Source: Malaciobacter molluscorum LMG 25693
GTDB taxonomy: Bacteria > Campylobacterota > Campylobacteria > Campylobacterales > Arcobacteraceae
Length of the DNA stretch: 64,000 nt
Reading direction: 5' to 3'
Assembly: GCF_003544935.1 (NCBI RefSeq)
Contig: NZ_CP032098.1
Coordinates: forward strand, 744,001-808,000
Part shown: in pieces, positions 46,990 to 56,451 of the stretch
Layout of the letters: the number at the start of each line of letters is the position of its first letter
Numbering within the stretch: position 1 is the stretch's first letter
Notes under the pieces: generated by a model
Databases searched by the model: none
What the model saw: only the letters and a program-made list of their open reading frames with translations
What the model was told of the DNA's origin: nothing
Translations under genes and position numbers: made by a program

Positions 46990-48030
46990 ATGAATAGAAT
47001 GAAAAAGGCATTTATTACAGGTATTACAGGACAAGATGGTTCTTATCTTGCAGAATTCTTACTTGAAAAAGGTTATGAAGTTCACGCGATACAAAGAAGG
47101 TCATCTGTATTTACAACTCAAAGAATTGAGCATATATTGGATCATCCAAATTTAAAAACATACCATGGAGATTTAACTGACTCAAGTAATTTACATACTT
47201 TATTAGCAAAAATACAACCTGATGAAGTTTATAATTTAGGTGCGCAATCACATGTTGCTGTTTCATTTGAAGTTCCAGAATATACTGCTGAAGTAGATGC
47301 AATAGGAACAGTTAGATTACTTAATGCAATAAAAGACTTAAATTTAAAACCTAAATTTTATCAAGCATCAACTAGCGAACTTTTTGGTGGCCTTCCTGAA
47401 ACTGCTCCTCAAAGTGAAAAGACACCTTTTTATCCAAAGTCACCTTATGGTGCTGCTAAACTTTATGCTTATTGGGTAACTGTAAATTATAGAGAATCAT
47501 ATGATTTATTTGCTTGTAATGGGATACTGTTTAATCATGAAAGTCCAAGAAGAGGAGAAACTTTTGTAACTAAAAAAATTACAAAAGCAGTTGCTAATAT
47601 CTATAAAGGAAAACAAGAAAATCTTCAGCTTGGAAATCTTGATGCAAAAAGAGATTGGGGATATGCAAGAGATTATGTAGAATGTATGTGGCTCATGCTT
47701 CAACAAAATGAACCACAAGATTATGTAATAGCTACTGGTAAAACTTATACGATTAGAGAATTTGTAGAATTGGCTTTTAAAGAAGTTGGTATAGAAATAG
47801 AGTGGAGTGGAAAAGGTGTAAATGAAAAAGGAATAGATAAAGTTACAAGAAAAGAGCTTGTAGTTGTAAATCCAAAATATTTTAGACCAGCCGAAGTTGA
47901 GTTTTTATGGGGAGATCCTTCAAAAGCAATGAATGAACTAAATTGGGAACCAAAAACATCTCTTGAAAAACTTGTAAAAATTATGGTGAAATATGATTTA
48001 GAATATGATAATTTTGGTGGTAAAGAATGA
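46990..48030 (+). CDS. gmd: GDP-mannose 4,6-dehydratase
   Basis: 346 residues, normal length. It converts GDP-mannose to GDP-4-keto-6-deoxymannose. NADP site [31 protein letters not shown], catalytic STSELFG and [12 protein letters not shown], and [17 protein letters not shown] are Gmd hallmarks. No fucose synthase follows, so the keto sugar may go to the DegT aminotransferase or the RmlC-like protein downstream. It overlaps the next gene by four bases. Confidence 0.95.
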   Translation: MNRMKKAFITGITGQDGSYLAEFLLEKGYEVHAIQRRSSVFTTQRIEHILDHPNLKTYHGDLTDSSNLHTLLAKIQPDEVYNLGAQSHVAVSFEVPEYTAEVDAIGTVRLLNAIKDLNLKPKFYQASTSELFGGLPETAPQSEKTPFYPKSPYGAAKLYAYWVTVNYRESYDLFACNGILFNHESPRRGETFVTKKITKAVANIYKGKQENLQLGNLDAKRDWGYARDYVECMWLMLQQNEPQDYVIATGKTYTIREFVELAFKEVGIEIEWSGKGVNEKGIDKVTRKELVVVNPKYFRPAEVEFLWGDPSKAMNELNWEPKTSLEKLVKIMVKYDLEYDNFGGKE

Positions 48031-48578
48031 GTTTTGACTTTGAGATAACAGAATCTAAAAAATTAAAAGGTGTGATGATTATAAAACCTTCTATTTCTCA
48101 AGATAGAAGAGGGACTATATGGACATCGTTTTTAAAAGAACAAATAGATAAACTATTGCCAGATGGTTTGTATTTTAAACATGATAAATTTTCAGAATCA
48201 AGAGGTAATGTTTTAAGAGGTATTCATGGAGATAATAAATCATGGAAACTTGTGACTTCTGTATATGGTGAAATTCATCAAGTTGTAGTAGATTGTAGAA
48301 AAGATTCTCCTACATATTTGCAATGGGAAGAATTTATAATAAATAAAGACAATCAACAACTAATACTAATTCCACCTATGATGGGAAATTCATATTATAT
48401 AAGTAGTGAGAATGCAGTTTATCACTATAAACTTGCTTATGATGGTGATTATATAGATGCAGATGGTCAGTTTACATTTGCATGGAATGATCCTAACATA
48501 GCCATAAAATGGCCAACAAAAACTCCAATACTTTCAGATAGAGATATGGAAGCACATTTAAAACAAGAAGGGAAATAA
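48027..48578 (+). CDS. RmlC-like sugar 3,5-epimerase family protein
   Basis: 183 residues, cupin fold of the dTDP-4-dehydrorhamnose 3,5-epimerase family. [31 protein letters not shown] holds the catalytic His67 and Lys74 positions, and [21 protein letters not shown] is the family C-terminus. No rmlA, rmlB or rmlD is in the window, so a dTDP-rhamnose role is unlikely. It may epimerise the GDP-keto sugar made by Gmd or another keto sugar. It overlaps gmd by four bases. Confidence 0.82.
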   Translation: MSFDFEITESKKLKGVMIIKPSISQDRRGTIWTSFLKEQIDKLLPDGLYFKHDKFSESRGNVLRGIHGDNKSWKLVTSVYGEIHQVVVDCRKDSPTYLQWEEFIINKDNQQLILIPPMMGNSYYISSENAVYHYKLAYDGDYIDADGQFTFAWNDPNIAIKWPTKTPILSDRDMEAHLKQEGK

Positions 48579-48579
48579 A

Positions 48580-48984
48580 ATGGCAGTAAAAGAAGTAATA
48601 AAAGATGGAATTGTATTAGCAAGACATATACCAAGTGAAGATTGGAAAGAAGGCTTAAGCTTTTATTCTGAAGATAATGAGTTCATTCAAGTTGGCGCTT
48701 GGGGATATGATACAGGAAAAGAACTTTTAGCTCATATTCACAATGAAGTAGAAAGACAAGTTTATTGGACTCAAGAGGTTTTATATATCAAAAAAGGTTC
48801 TATAAAAGCAAAAGTTTATGATACAGATGAAAATTTTGTAGAGGAAATTATTGCAAAAGAAGGTGATACTATGATACTTTTAAGAGGTGGTCATGGATAT
48901 ACAATACTTGAAGATGGCACACAAGTACTTGAAGTAAAAAATGGACCTTATGTAGGTGCAGATAAAGATAGAAGAAGAATATAA
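48580..48984 (+). CDS. Single-domain cupin protein
   Basis: 134 residues. A cupin core with LLAHIHNEVERQVYWTQEVLYIKKGSIKAKVY: His52, His54 and Glu66 suit a metal site, and His105 in RGGHGYTIL gives the fourth ligand. The domain lacks other recognisable parts. It starts one base after the RmlC-like gene and is followed directly by a hexapeptide acyltransferase. A ketoisomerase-like role on the same sugar is plausible but unproven. Confidence 0.7.
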   Translation: MAVKEVIKDGIVLARHIPSEDWKEGLSFYSEDNEFIQVGAWGYDTGKELLAHIHNEVERQVYWTQEVLYIKKGSIKAKVYDTDENFVEEIIAKEGDTMILLRGGHGYTILEDGTQVLEVKNGPYVGADKDRRRI

Positions 48985-49545
48985 ATGAATAATGATAATA
49001 TTTTTTTCGATATTTCAAAACTAAAATCTTGTGGTAAAAATGTAATAATAGGTAAAACTGTAAGAATTAGATATCCTGAGTTAGTAGAAATAGGGGACAA
49101 TGTGATCATTGATGATTTTACATATATATCAACGCAGCTTAAATTATCTTCAAACATACATATCTCTTCTGGCTGTAAAATTATTGGAGGAAGAGAATCC
49201 TACGTGGAATTTGGAGAATTTTCTACGCTTGCTCCAAATGTTACACTTTCCGCTGGAAGCGATGATTATATTGGAGGTATTGCAACACCTATAGTACCTT
49301 TAGAGCTTAAAGGAGATGTTGAATTAGGGGAAATAATATTTGGTAAACATTGTATTGTAGGTGCGAATTCAGTTGTTTTGCCAAATGTAACTTTTCATGA
49401 TGGATCTTCATTGGGAGCGTTGTCTTTAGCAAAAAAAGATTTAGAAGAATGGAGTCTATATGCAGGTATTCCTGCGAAGAAAATAAAAAATAGAAATAAA
49501 GAACAAATATTAGATTATGAAAAAAAATTTATGGAGAAATTATAA
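48985..49545 (+). CDS. Left-handed beta-helix (hexapeptide) acyltransferase
   Basis: 186 residues with hexapeptide repeats such as VIIGKTVRIRYPELVEIGDNVIIDD and IIFGKHCIVGANSVVLPNVTFHDGSSLGALS. The C-terminus WSLYAGIPAKKIKNR is typical of WbbJ/maltose-O-acetyltransferase-like trimers using acyl-CoA. Next to the DegT aminotransferase it could N-acetylate the amino sugar, as PerB does for perosamine, or O-acetylate another. It overlaps the next start by one base. Confidence 0.8.
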   Translation: MNNDNIFFDISKLKSCGKNVIIGKTVRIRYPELVEIGDNVIIDDFTYISTQLKLSSNIHISSGCKIIGGRESYVEFGEFSTLAPNVTLSAGSDDYIGGIATPIVPLELKGDVELGEIIFGKHCIVGANSVVLPNVTFHDGSSLGALSLAKKDLEEWSLYAGIPAKKIKNRNKEQILDYEKKFMEKL

Positions 49546-50639
49546 TGGAATTTATAATGCAAATGCAACCATGGTTTGCTGAAGAAGAAAAAAAGGCTAT
49601 TTGTGAATATATGGATGAAGGTGGATTTCTTACTGAGTTCAAAAGAACAGAAAAATTTGAACAAATGATTGCTGAATATACTGGTGCTAAACATAGTATA
49701 GTTGTAAACAATGGAACTATCAGTTTAACACTTGCAGCTATGGCAGTTGGTATAGAAGCAGGTGATGAAGTGATAGTGCCAAACTATACTATGATAGCAA
49801 CTCCAAACTCTGTAAAAATGTTTGATGCGGTTCCTGTTTTTGTAGATGTAGAGCCTGAAACCCTTTGTCTTGATATAGAGAAAGTAAAAAATGCAATTAC
49901 AGCTAAAACAAAAGCGATTATGCTTGTTTCTGCAAATGGAAGATATCCAAAATCTGGTATAAAAGCTTTTGAAGATTTATGCAAAGAAAAAAATATTATC
50001 TTAATAGAAGATTCTGCTCAGTCATTGGGGTCGTTTTACCCAGATGGTAGACATATTGGTACAGCTGGACTTGTAGGAAGCTTTTCTTTCTCAGCACCTA
50101 AAATCATCTCAACGGGTCAAGGTGGAGCATTAATTACTAATGATGATGAAGTAGCTAATAAAATTAGAAGACTTAAAGATTTTGGAAGAAGTGGTGGAGG
50201 AAATGATATTCATGATTCTATAGGTTTTAACTTTAAGTTTACAGAACTTCAAGCTTGTATTGGTATAGAGCAAATGAAAAAACTTCAACAAAGAGTTGTA
50301 AGAAAAAAAGAAATTTTTGAACTTTATACAAAACTTTTAAAAGATGTAAAAGAAGTGAAATTCTTTGAGCAAGATTTATCTTGTACTACACCATGGTTTT
50401 ATGATACAACTGTAGAAAATAGAGAAGAATTACAAAAATTTTTAAAAGAAAATAATATAGGTACGAGAGTAATGTATGGACCTATTAATAAGCAAGTAGC
50501 TTACAATGTAGAAGGTGAGCATGAAGTATCAAATATGATAGGTCAAAAAGGTCTTTGGCTTCCATCAACTACACAACTAACTGATGATGAAATTAAATAT
50601 ATTTGTTCAAAAATTATAGAATTTTATAAAGGTTTATGA
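49545..50639 (+). CDS. DegT/DnrJ/EryC1-type sugar aminotransferase
   Basis: 364 residues, PLP enzyme. VVNNGTISLTLAAMAVGI binds phosphate, Asp156 in IEDSAQSLGS binds the pyridine nitrogen, and the PLP lysine is Lys186 in FSFSAPKIISTGQGG. The C-terminal GLWLPSTTQLTDDEIKYI is typical. In a cluster with Gmd the most natural substrate is GDP-4-keto-6-deoxymannose, giving GDP-perosamine, but sequence alone cannot exclude another keto sugar. The following gene starts four bases after its stop. Confidence 0.88.
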   Translation: MEFIMQMQPWFAEEEKKAICEYMDEGGFLTEFKRTEKFEQMIAEYTGAKHSIVVNNGTISLTLAAMAVGIEAGDEVIVPNYTMIATPNSVKMFDAVPVFVDVEPETLCLDIEKVKNAITAKTKAIMLVSANGRYPKSGIKAFEDLCKEKNIILIEDSAQSLGSFYPDGRHIGTAGLVGSFSFSAPKIISTGQGGALITNDDEVANKIRRLKDFGRSGGGNDIHDSIGFNFKFTELQACIGIEQMKKLQQRVVRKKEIFELYTKLLKDVKEVKFFEQDLSCTTPWFYDTTVENREELQKFLKENNIGTRVMYGPINKQVAYNVEGEHEVSNMIGQKGLWLPSTTQLTDDEIKYICSKIIEFYKGL

Positions 50640-50642
50640 TAA

Positions 50643-51005
50643 GTGTATTTAAAAAGATTGGATGAAATAAGAGGGGTTGCACTTTTATTATTATTATTTG
50701 CTCAATGGCTAACTTTTTATAAGAGTGATAATACTTTATTTTTAGTTTCATTAACATTTTTTACTATTTTATTCTTTTCAACTTTAGAAAACAAGAGGAA
50801 TAGTATTAGTTTATTTTCATATTTAGGTACTATATCTTACTCTTTATATATAATACATAGACCAATATTGTTAATGTATAGAGAATATTTTAAAACTGAT
50901 ATAATTTCTCATATTTTTGTATTTTTTATTATAATATTATGTGGAATATTTGTCTATAAATATATAGAGAAGCCATTTCATTTATTAGCAAGGAAATATA
51001 AATAA
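50643..51005 (+). pseudogene. Internally deleted acyltransferase-3 family remnant
   Basis: 120 residues from a GTG start. It opens with YLKRLDEIRGVALLLLLFAQWL, the usual start of OafA/NodX-type acyltransferases, but lacks the catalytic His that should follow. It then jumps to the far C-terminal part (LFSYLGTISYSLYIIHRPI and YIEKPFHLLARKY). About 230 central residues are missing with the frame kept. It may be decayed or a short membrane stub with another role. A full-length relative starts at its last base. Confidence 0.6.
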
Positions 51006-52054
51006 TGGGTATTTTAAGAACTTTATTAGCAATAAGTGTATTAATTGCTCACTCTGGAAGTATATTTGGGATTAGACTATATGATGGTAATACGGCAGTA
51101 ATATTATTTTTTGTAATCTCAGGGTTTTATATGCAGTTAATTTCAAAAAAGTATATTAATACAAAATATAATTGGATGGATTTTTATTTTTCAAGATTAC
51201 TAAGAATTTACCCATATTATATTATTGTTCTATTAAGTACATTTATAATACCAATAATCTTAAATTTTTCTTATAAAGATTTTGGATTAACTAGTTATAT
51301 TGTAAATAATTATCATAATTTATCATTTATTTCAGTTATTTTTATAATTTTTTCTAACTTGTTTATTTTAGGAATGGAATGGAGTTTTATTTTTTCTATT
51401 GGTTCTAGTGGTACTGAGTTTATATTTAATCCCATGCAAGGTATACCATTATGGATGTTTTTTCCAGTAGGCCAAGCATGGAGTATAAGTTTAGAATTAT
51501 TGTTTTATGGATTATTTCCTCTTTTAGTAAAATTAAAAACTAAAAATTTGTTTATATTATTATTTTGTATTTATATATTACATTTTATTATTATTTTATA
51601 TATACCAGAAATATATAATTCAGGTACGCATAGATTTTTTTTAACTGCATTAAGATTCTTTTTAATGGGTATGCTTTCATGTAGATTGTATTCATTTATT
51701 ACGGAAAATAAAGAACAAAAATTTTTTATTTTAAAAATTTTTGTTATATTATTATTATTGCATTTATTTTTTTATGCATTAGGTTTTCAAGAAATATATG
51801 TAATTTTGTTTGCACTTTTTATTCCATTTTTATTTCATTGGACAAAAAAATCTTCTATAGATAACTATATAGGTGAGTATAGCTTTTATATATATATTTG
51901 GCATATATTTGTTTTATATACCTTTAGAATTTATATTGAAAAAGGTGGTGCAATTATTGTATTATTGTTTACAATAGTATTGAGCTATTTTACTATTAAA
52001 TATATATCTCCATATTTTGAAAGTGTAAGGATAAAGTTTGGTTCAAGAAAATAG
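51005..52054 (+). CDS. Acyltransferase-3 family membrane protein (O-acetyltransferase)
   Basis: 349 residues with about ten membrane segments. The N-terminus MGILRTLLAISVLIAHSG holds the catalytic His in a segment like that of OafA, and FFVISGFYMQLIS and FYFSRLLRIYPYYI give the conserved Arg-rich loop. The C-terminal end has YIGEYSFYIYIWHIFVLY. It likely O-acetylates the polysaccharide repeat unit at the inner membrane. It overlaps the next gene by 17 bases. Confidence 0.85.
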   Translation: MGILRTLLAISVLIAHSGSIFGIRLYDGNTAVILFFVISGFYMQLISKKYINTKYNWMDFYFSRLLRIYPYYIIVLLSTFIIPIILNFSYKDFGLTSYIVNNYHNLSFISVIFIIFSNLFILGMEWSFIFSIGSSGTEFIFNPMQGIPLWMFFPVGQAWSISLELLFYGLFPLLVKLKTKNLFILLFCIYILHFIIILYIPEIYNSGTHRFFLTALRFFLMGMLSCRLYSFITENKEQKFFILKIFVILLLLHLFFYALGFQEIYVILFALFIPFLFHWTKKSSIDNYIGEYSFYIYIWHIFVLYTFRIYIEKGGAIIVLLFTIVLSYFTIKYISPYFESVRIKFGSRK

Positions 52055-52847
52055 TTTTAAGGATACGGCATTAATAGTTTTATCGTGTGATGGGTATTCA
52101 GATTTATGGATAACATTTATTGATACTTTTTTTGATAATTGGGCAAATTGTCCATTTAGTATTTATATCTTATCAAATACCAAAAAATGTGAAGATAAAA
52201 GAATTAAGACATTATTATCCGGAGATGATGTCGACTGGTCAAGTTCGTTAAGAAAAGGTATTGAGCAATTAGAGGAGAAAAATTTATTTTTCTTTTTAGA
52301 AGATGCTTTTTTATGCGAAAAAGTAGATAATATTGAATTTACAAAAAAATATAATTTTTTTATTGAGAATAAATTAAATTATTTAAGATTAAGACCTGCT
52401 CCTAAACCAGATATAAAATATAATAAAGATTTTGGTGAGTTATCAAATAAATCTATGTATCGTGTTTCTCTTTATTCTTCTTTTTGGAAAAAAGATGTCT
52501 TTTTAGAAATTTTAAAAGATGGAGAGAGTGCATGGGAATTTGAAATTAATGGTACAAAACGAAGTTCATTGTATGACAAGTTTTTTTCGACAAATATAGA
52601 GTTTTTTAATATAATACATGGTGTTGAAAGAGGAAAATGGATTAATAATTCATTAAAAAAACTAAAAAATAATGGATATATTATTAATTCAGAAAGGAAA
52701 TTGTTATATAAAAATTCTTTTGAAGAAAAGATAAAAGTTATGCTTGTTTTATTAAAACATAAATTTTTAGATTTATTTCCTTCCTCAAAAAGAGAATATG
52801 CAATTAAATTTTTTGGTAATATAAAAAGATTTTTATTTGAAAAATAA
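52038..52847 (+). CDS. Putative glycosyltransferase-like protein, unknown family
   Basis: 269 residues from a TTG six bases after AAGGA. The N-terminus ALIVLSCDGYSDLWITFIDTFFDNWANCPFSIYILSN resembles the first strands of GT-A-like enzymes found in polysaccharide loci. Then FFFLEDAFLCEKV has an acidic Glu-Asp pair where a metal site might be, and YLRLRPAPKPD and SAWEFEINGTKRS follow. No membrane segment. The function is unconfirmed; location among wzx and acyltransferases supports sugar transfer. Confidence 0.55.
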   Translation: MVQENSFKDTALIVLSCDGYSDLWITFIDTFFDNWANCPFSIYILSNTKKCEDKRIKTLLSGDDVDWSSSLRKGIEQLEEKNLFFFLEDAFLCEKVDNIEFTKKYNFFIENKLNYLRLRPAPKPDIKYNKDFGELSNKSMYRVSLYSSFWKKDVFLEILKDGESAWEFEINGTKRSSLYDKFFSTNIEFFNIIHGVERGKWINNSLKKLKNNGYIINSERKLLYKNSFEEKIKVMLVLLKHKFLDLFPSSKREYAIKFFGNIKRFLFEK

Positions 52848-52851
52848 AATA

Positions 52852-54138
52852 ATGATTAATTTAAAAAAAAATAAGGAACATATTAATAATTTCCTTTCAT
52901 TTATTATAACTAAATTTTTGTCTTTAGGTATATTTGCTATAACTGTACCTTATTTTATAAATAATTTAGGTAATGAAAAGTATGGAATTATTACACTCGT
53001 TTTAATTTTATTTAATTATTTATATGTTTTTGATTTTGGTATGGGATATGCAATTACTTATAGATTTACAAGACAATTAACTAAAAATAATAGTTATAGT
53101 TGGAAAATTATTTCAAAAGGAATACCTTTTTATTTAATAAGTAGTATAATTTTTGGTTTAATATTTATATTTTTGTCTACTAATATTTCTATATGGTTAT
53201 TTGATAATTCTAATTATAGTATTCTTTTTAAATTATTAGGGATTTCTTGTTTTTTATTAATGTTAAGTAATCTTTTAATAGGAATATTAACTTCTTATAA
53301 TAAAATATATTTAGCAAATTACTCAAGGTTAGTACTTGATATAATAAAAGGTTTTTCTTTTATTATTGGTGTAATGAATAATGGTGATTTAACCTATGTA
53401 ATGATTGCAATCGTTTTTGGAATGGTTATAAAAGTTCTTTTAGATTTATGGTTAGTATATAGGCAAATTGGACATTTTTATTGGCTAAAGCCTATTTTCT
53501 CTATTAAAGACATATTTTTTAATTTTAAATTTTCATCGCCAATGATGGTTACTATTTTTTTTGCAATGTTTGTTAATAGTCTAGATAAAGTTTATATTAC
53601 AAAAATTTTTTCACCTGAACAATTGGCATATTATTCAATTGCATTTGATTTGAATGTAAAAGCATATTTTTTACTTGCAGCAGTAAATGGAACTATGGTT
53701 ACTTTATTAGTAAGAAAAAGTGCTAAAAAAGAAAATAAAATGAAATTAATAAAAATATCTTTTATTGCAATACTTTTTATTACAATTTTTTATTATGTTC
53801 CTTTAGCTATATTTTCTCAAAAAATTTTAGAAATATGGATAAATCCAGATTTTGCGAATAAAAGTTATAAATTTGTTAGAATAATGGTATTAGTCTCGAT
53901 TTTACACATGATTTATGATGTATTTTATAATTTATTTCAAACTGCTGGAAAATTTAAGCTTTTATCGTATGCTAGTATTTTAGGTTTTCTAGTGTTACTT
54001 TGTGCTCTAAATATATTAATAGATAATTATGGTATTGGAGGAATTATTTATTCTTTTATTCTAATGTATCTTTTTATGATAAGTTATTTTGTGTATATTT
54101 ATTATTCTAATAAAAATATTTTAAAGGGAAAGATATGA
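52852..54138 (+). CDS. Wzx-type polysaccharide flippase
   Basis: About 428 residues with about 12 membrane segments, MATE/MOP superfamily. The N-terminal FLSFIITKFLSLGIFAITVPYFINNLGNEKYGIITLVLILFNYLYVFDFGMGYA is the polysaccharide-synthesis flippase pattern. It moves undecaprenyl-linked repeat units to the periplasm for Wzy. An in-frame TTG at 52837 exists, but no binding site precedes either start, so the ATG at 52852, after the previous stop, is preferred. It overlaps the GDPD-like gene by four bases. Confidence 0.87.
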   Translation: MINLKKNKEHINNFLSFIITKFLSLGIFAITVPYFINNLGNEKYGIITLVLILFNYLYVFDFGMGYAITYRFTRQLTKNNSYSWKIISKGIPFYLISSIIFGLIFIFLSTNISIWLFDNSNYSILFKLLGISCFLLMLSNLLIGILTSYNKIYLANYSRLVLDIIKGFSFIIGVMNNGDLTYVMIAIVFGMVIKVLLDLWLVYRQIGHFYWLKPIFSIKDIFFNFKFSSPMMVTIFFAMFVNSLDKVYITKIFSPEQLAYYSIAFDLNVKAYFLLAAVNGTMVTLLVRKSAKKENKMKLIKISFIAILFITIFYYVPLAIFSQKILEIWINPDFANKSYKFVRIMVLVSILHMIYDVFYNLFQTAGKFKLLSYASILGFLVLLCALNILIDNYGIGGIIYSFILMYLFMISYFVYIYYSNKNILKGKI

Positions 54139-54767
54139 TTATATTGTCTCATCGAGGTTATTGGAAAACATTGAATGAAAAAAATAAGATAATTGCATTT
54201 GAACGAAGTTTTTCATTGGGCTTTGGCACAGAAACAGATGTAAGAGATTATAAAGGTAAACTTGTAATATCTCATGATATTGCGGATGAAAAATCTATTA
54301 CTTTAAGAGAAGTGTTTGAAATTTATAATAAATACAATTGTAGTTTGCCATTAGCTCTGAATATTAAAGCAGATGGATTACAATTAAAATTAAAAGAACT
54401 TTTGGAAGAATATAAAATTAAGAACTATTTTGTATTTGATATGTCGGTTCCTGATGGACTTGTATATTTAAAAAGTAATATAAAATCATTTACAAGAGAA
54501 AGTGAATATGAAAAAGTTCCATCTTTTTATGATGAAACTTGTGGTATTTGGCTTGATGAATTTCAAAGCCATTGGATAAACAAAAAAATAATAGAAAAGC
54601 ATATTAAAAATAATAAAAAGATTTGTGTAGTTTCTCCTGATTTGCATAAAAGAGAATATGAAAAGGAATGGAAAGATTATAAAGAAATAGAAAAAGAATT
54701 AGGAATAGATAATCTTATGATATGTACGGATTTTCCTGAAGAAGCGAAGGAGTTCTTTAATGAATAA
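54135..54767 (+). CDS. Glycerophosphodiester phosphodiesterase-like protein
   Basis: 210 residues, TIM-barrel of the GDPD/PLC type. The active-site pattern is complete: ILSHRGYW (His6, Arg7), FGTETDVRD (Glu33, Asp35) and LVISHDIADEKSITLREVFE (His47, Asp48). The C-terminus WLDEFQSHWIN and MICTDFPEEAKEFF fits the last barrel strands. No signal peptide, so it is cytoplasmic. Small GDPD-like genes occur in capsule loci, where the substrate may be a phosphodiester precursor. It overlaps the HAD gene by eight bases. Confidence 0.78.
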   Translation: MIILSHRGYWKTLNEKNKIIAFERSFSLGFGTETDVRDYKGKLVISHDIADEKSITLREVFEIYNKYNCSLPLALNIKADGLQLKLKELLEEYKIKNYFVFDMSVPDGLVYLKSNIKSFTRESEYEKVPSFYDETCGIWLDEFQSHWINKKIIEKHIKNNKKICVVSPDLHKREYEKEWKDYKEIEKELGIDNLMICTDFPEEAKEFFNE

Positions 54768-55395
54768 AATAAAAGCTGTAATATTTGATATGGATGGTGT
54801 ATTAATTGAAGCTAAGGATTGGCACTATGAAGCACTAAATAAAGCATTAAATTTATTTGGAATGGAAATAAGTAGATATGATCATTTAGTAACTTATGAT
54901 GGATTACCTACTAAGAAGAAATTAGAAATGTTAACACATGAAAGAGGATTACCTAAAGGTTTGCATGGGTTTATAAATGATATGAAACAACAATATACTA
55001 TGGAAATTGTACATTCTGAATGTAAACCAAGATTTTATCATGAATATGCACTTAGTTGTTTGAAAAATGAGGGATATAGTATGGCAGTATGTTCTAATTC
55101 TATAAGAAATACTATTGAAGTTATGATGCAGAAATCATCTCTTAAAGAATATCTTGATTTTTATATTTCAAATCAAGATGTAAAAAATGGTAAGCCTGAT
55201 CCTGAAATGTATAATAAGGCAATCTTGAAAATGGGATTAAAACCAAATGAATGTGTGATAATAGAAGATAATGAAAATGGTATAAAAGCTGCTAGAGCAA
55301 GTGGTGCAAATGTTATAATAGTAGATAGTGTTGAAGATGTAAATTATGAAAATATAAAAAAACATATAAGACTTTTTGAAGGAGAAAAAAAATGA
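54760..55395 (+). CDS. HAD-family phosphatase (beta-phosphoglucomutase/GPH-like)
   Basis: 211 residues. HAD motif I VIFDMDGVLIEAKDWHYEAL (Asp10, Asp12), motif II in MAVCSNSIRNTIE, the lysine motif NGKPDPEMYNKAI, and motif IV CVIIEDNENGIKAARASGA. The cap is small and helical (C1). Embedded between the GDPD-like gene and a nucleotidyltransferase, it probably dephosphorylates a sugar or polyol intermediate of that cassette. It overlaps both neighbours. Confidence 0.85.
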   Translation: MNKIKAVIFDMDGVLIEAKDWHYEALNKALNLFGMEISRYDHLVTYDGLPTKKKLEMLTHERGLPKGLHGFINDMKQQYTMEIVHSECKPRFYHEYALSCLKNEGYSMAVCSNSIRNTIEVMMQKSSLKEYLDFYISNQDVKNGKPDPEMYNKAILKMGLKPNECVIIEDNENGIKAARASGANVIIVDSVEDVNYENIKKHIRLFEGEKK

Positions 55396-56120
55396 TAAAT
55401 ATTCTTATACCTCTTGCAGGAAAAAATCATTTTTTCCCTGAATTAGAATATCCATTTCCAAAACCTCTTATTGAATTTAATGGTAAAACTATGATAGAAC
55501 ATATTATAGATAATTTTTCTTCTCTAAAAGAAGAAAAACAATTTATTTTTATAGTAAATAGAGATGATTGTAAAAAATATCATCTTGACAATGTTCTTAA
55601 TATTCTTACGAACAATACTTGTAAAATAATTAAACTTGAAAAAGAAACAAAAGGTGCAGCTTGTAGTGTTATGATGGCAGTTGAATATATAGATAATGAT
55701 ACTTCATTAATTATTTCTAATGCAGATCAATTGTTTGATATATCATTAAATGAAGTTATTAATAAGTTTAATAATACAGATGCAGGAGTAATTACTTTTG
55801 AGTCTATTCATCCAAGATGGTCATATGTAAGAATAAATAATGAATATAAAGTGATCGAAACAGCAGAAAAAAGGCCTATAAGTAAATTAGCTATTGCAGG
55901 ATTTTATTATTTTAAGAAAGGAAAAAATTTTATTAGAGCCGCCTCAAAAATGATAAAAAAAGATGCAAGTGTAAATGGATTATATTATTTAGCACCTTGT
56001 TTAAATGAATTAATATTGGAAAATAAAACAATAAATATATTTAAAATAGAAAATAATAAATATCATACTTTTTATACGCCACAAAAAATAAAAGAATATG
56101 AAAGGTTGATTTCATGCTAA
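55392..56120 (+). CDS. Diverged GT-A nucleotidyltransferase (BcE-like), paralogue 1
   Basis: 242 residues. A GT-A nucleotidyltransferase related to the gene at 56781, sharing NILIPLAG, PFPKPLIEFNGKTMIEHII, LEKETKGAACSVMMA, IISNADQ, a WSYVRIN segment and GFYYFKKGKNFIRAA. The signature loop GxGxRF is replaced by GKNHFF and lacks the usual Arg, so the nucleotide or the chemistry may differ. The metal-binding NADQ (Asp) is kept. It overlaps the HAD and NTF2-like genes. Confidence 0.75.
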   Translation: MINILIPLAGKNHFFPELEYPFPKPLIEFNGKTMIEHIIDNFSSLKEEKQFIFIVNRDDCKKYHLDNVLNILTNNTCKIIKLEKETKGAACSVMMAVEYIDNDTSLIISNADQLFDISLNEVINKFNNTDAGVITFESIHPRWSYVRINNEYKVIETAEKRPISKLAIAGFYYFKKGKNFIRAASKMIKKDASVNGLYYLAPCLNELILENKTINIFKIENNKYHTFYTPQKIKEYERLISC

Positions 56121-56449
56121 AAGAATTAACAAAAAAATATATAGAAGCTTTTAATAGTAAAGATTTAGAAAAATGTGCTGAACTTTTTACAGATAACTTC
56201 GCATTAGAAGATCCAGTAGTTAAAAGAATAGAAGGGAAAGTTGAAGTTTTAAAAGTTATCAAAGGGATATTTGAGTCTTGCACTACTTTAAATTTTAGTG
56301 CTAAAAATATTTATCAAGATAATCAGATAACGATTATAGAATTTACTTTAAAGCTTGATGATACAATTTTAACAGGAACTGATATCATAGAATGGAAAGA
56401 TAACAAGATGAAAGAAATTAGGGCTTATCTTGATATTCCAAAAGGTTGA
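56114..56449 (+). CDS. NTF2/SnoaL-like small protein
   Basis: 111 residues. The cone-shaped NTF2 fold is suggested by KKYIEAFNSKDLEKCAELFTDNFALEDPV at the N-terminus and ITIIEFTLKLDDTILTGTDIIEWKDNKMKEIRAYLD at the end. No catalytic set can be assigned. Members act as isomerases, dehydratases or ligand binders. It lies between two nucleotidyltransferase paralogues and overlaps the first by seven bases. Confidence 0.72.
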   Translation: MLKELTKKYIEAFNSKDLEKCAELFTDNFALEDPVVKRIEGKVEVLKVIKGIFESCTTLNFSAKNIYQDNQITIIEFTLKLDDTILTGTDIIEWKDNKMKEIRAYLDIPKG

Positions 56450-56451
56450 AA

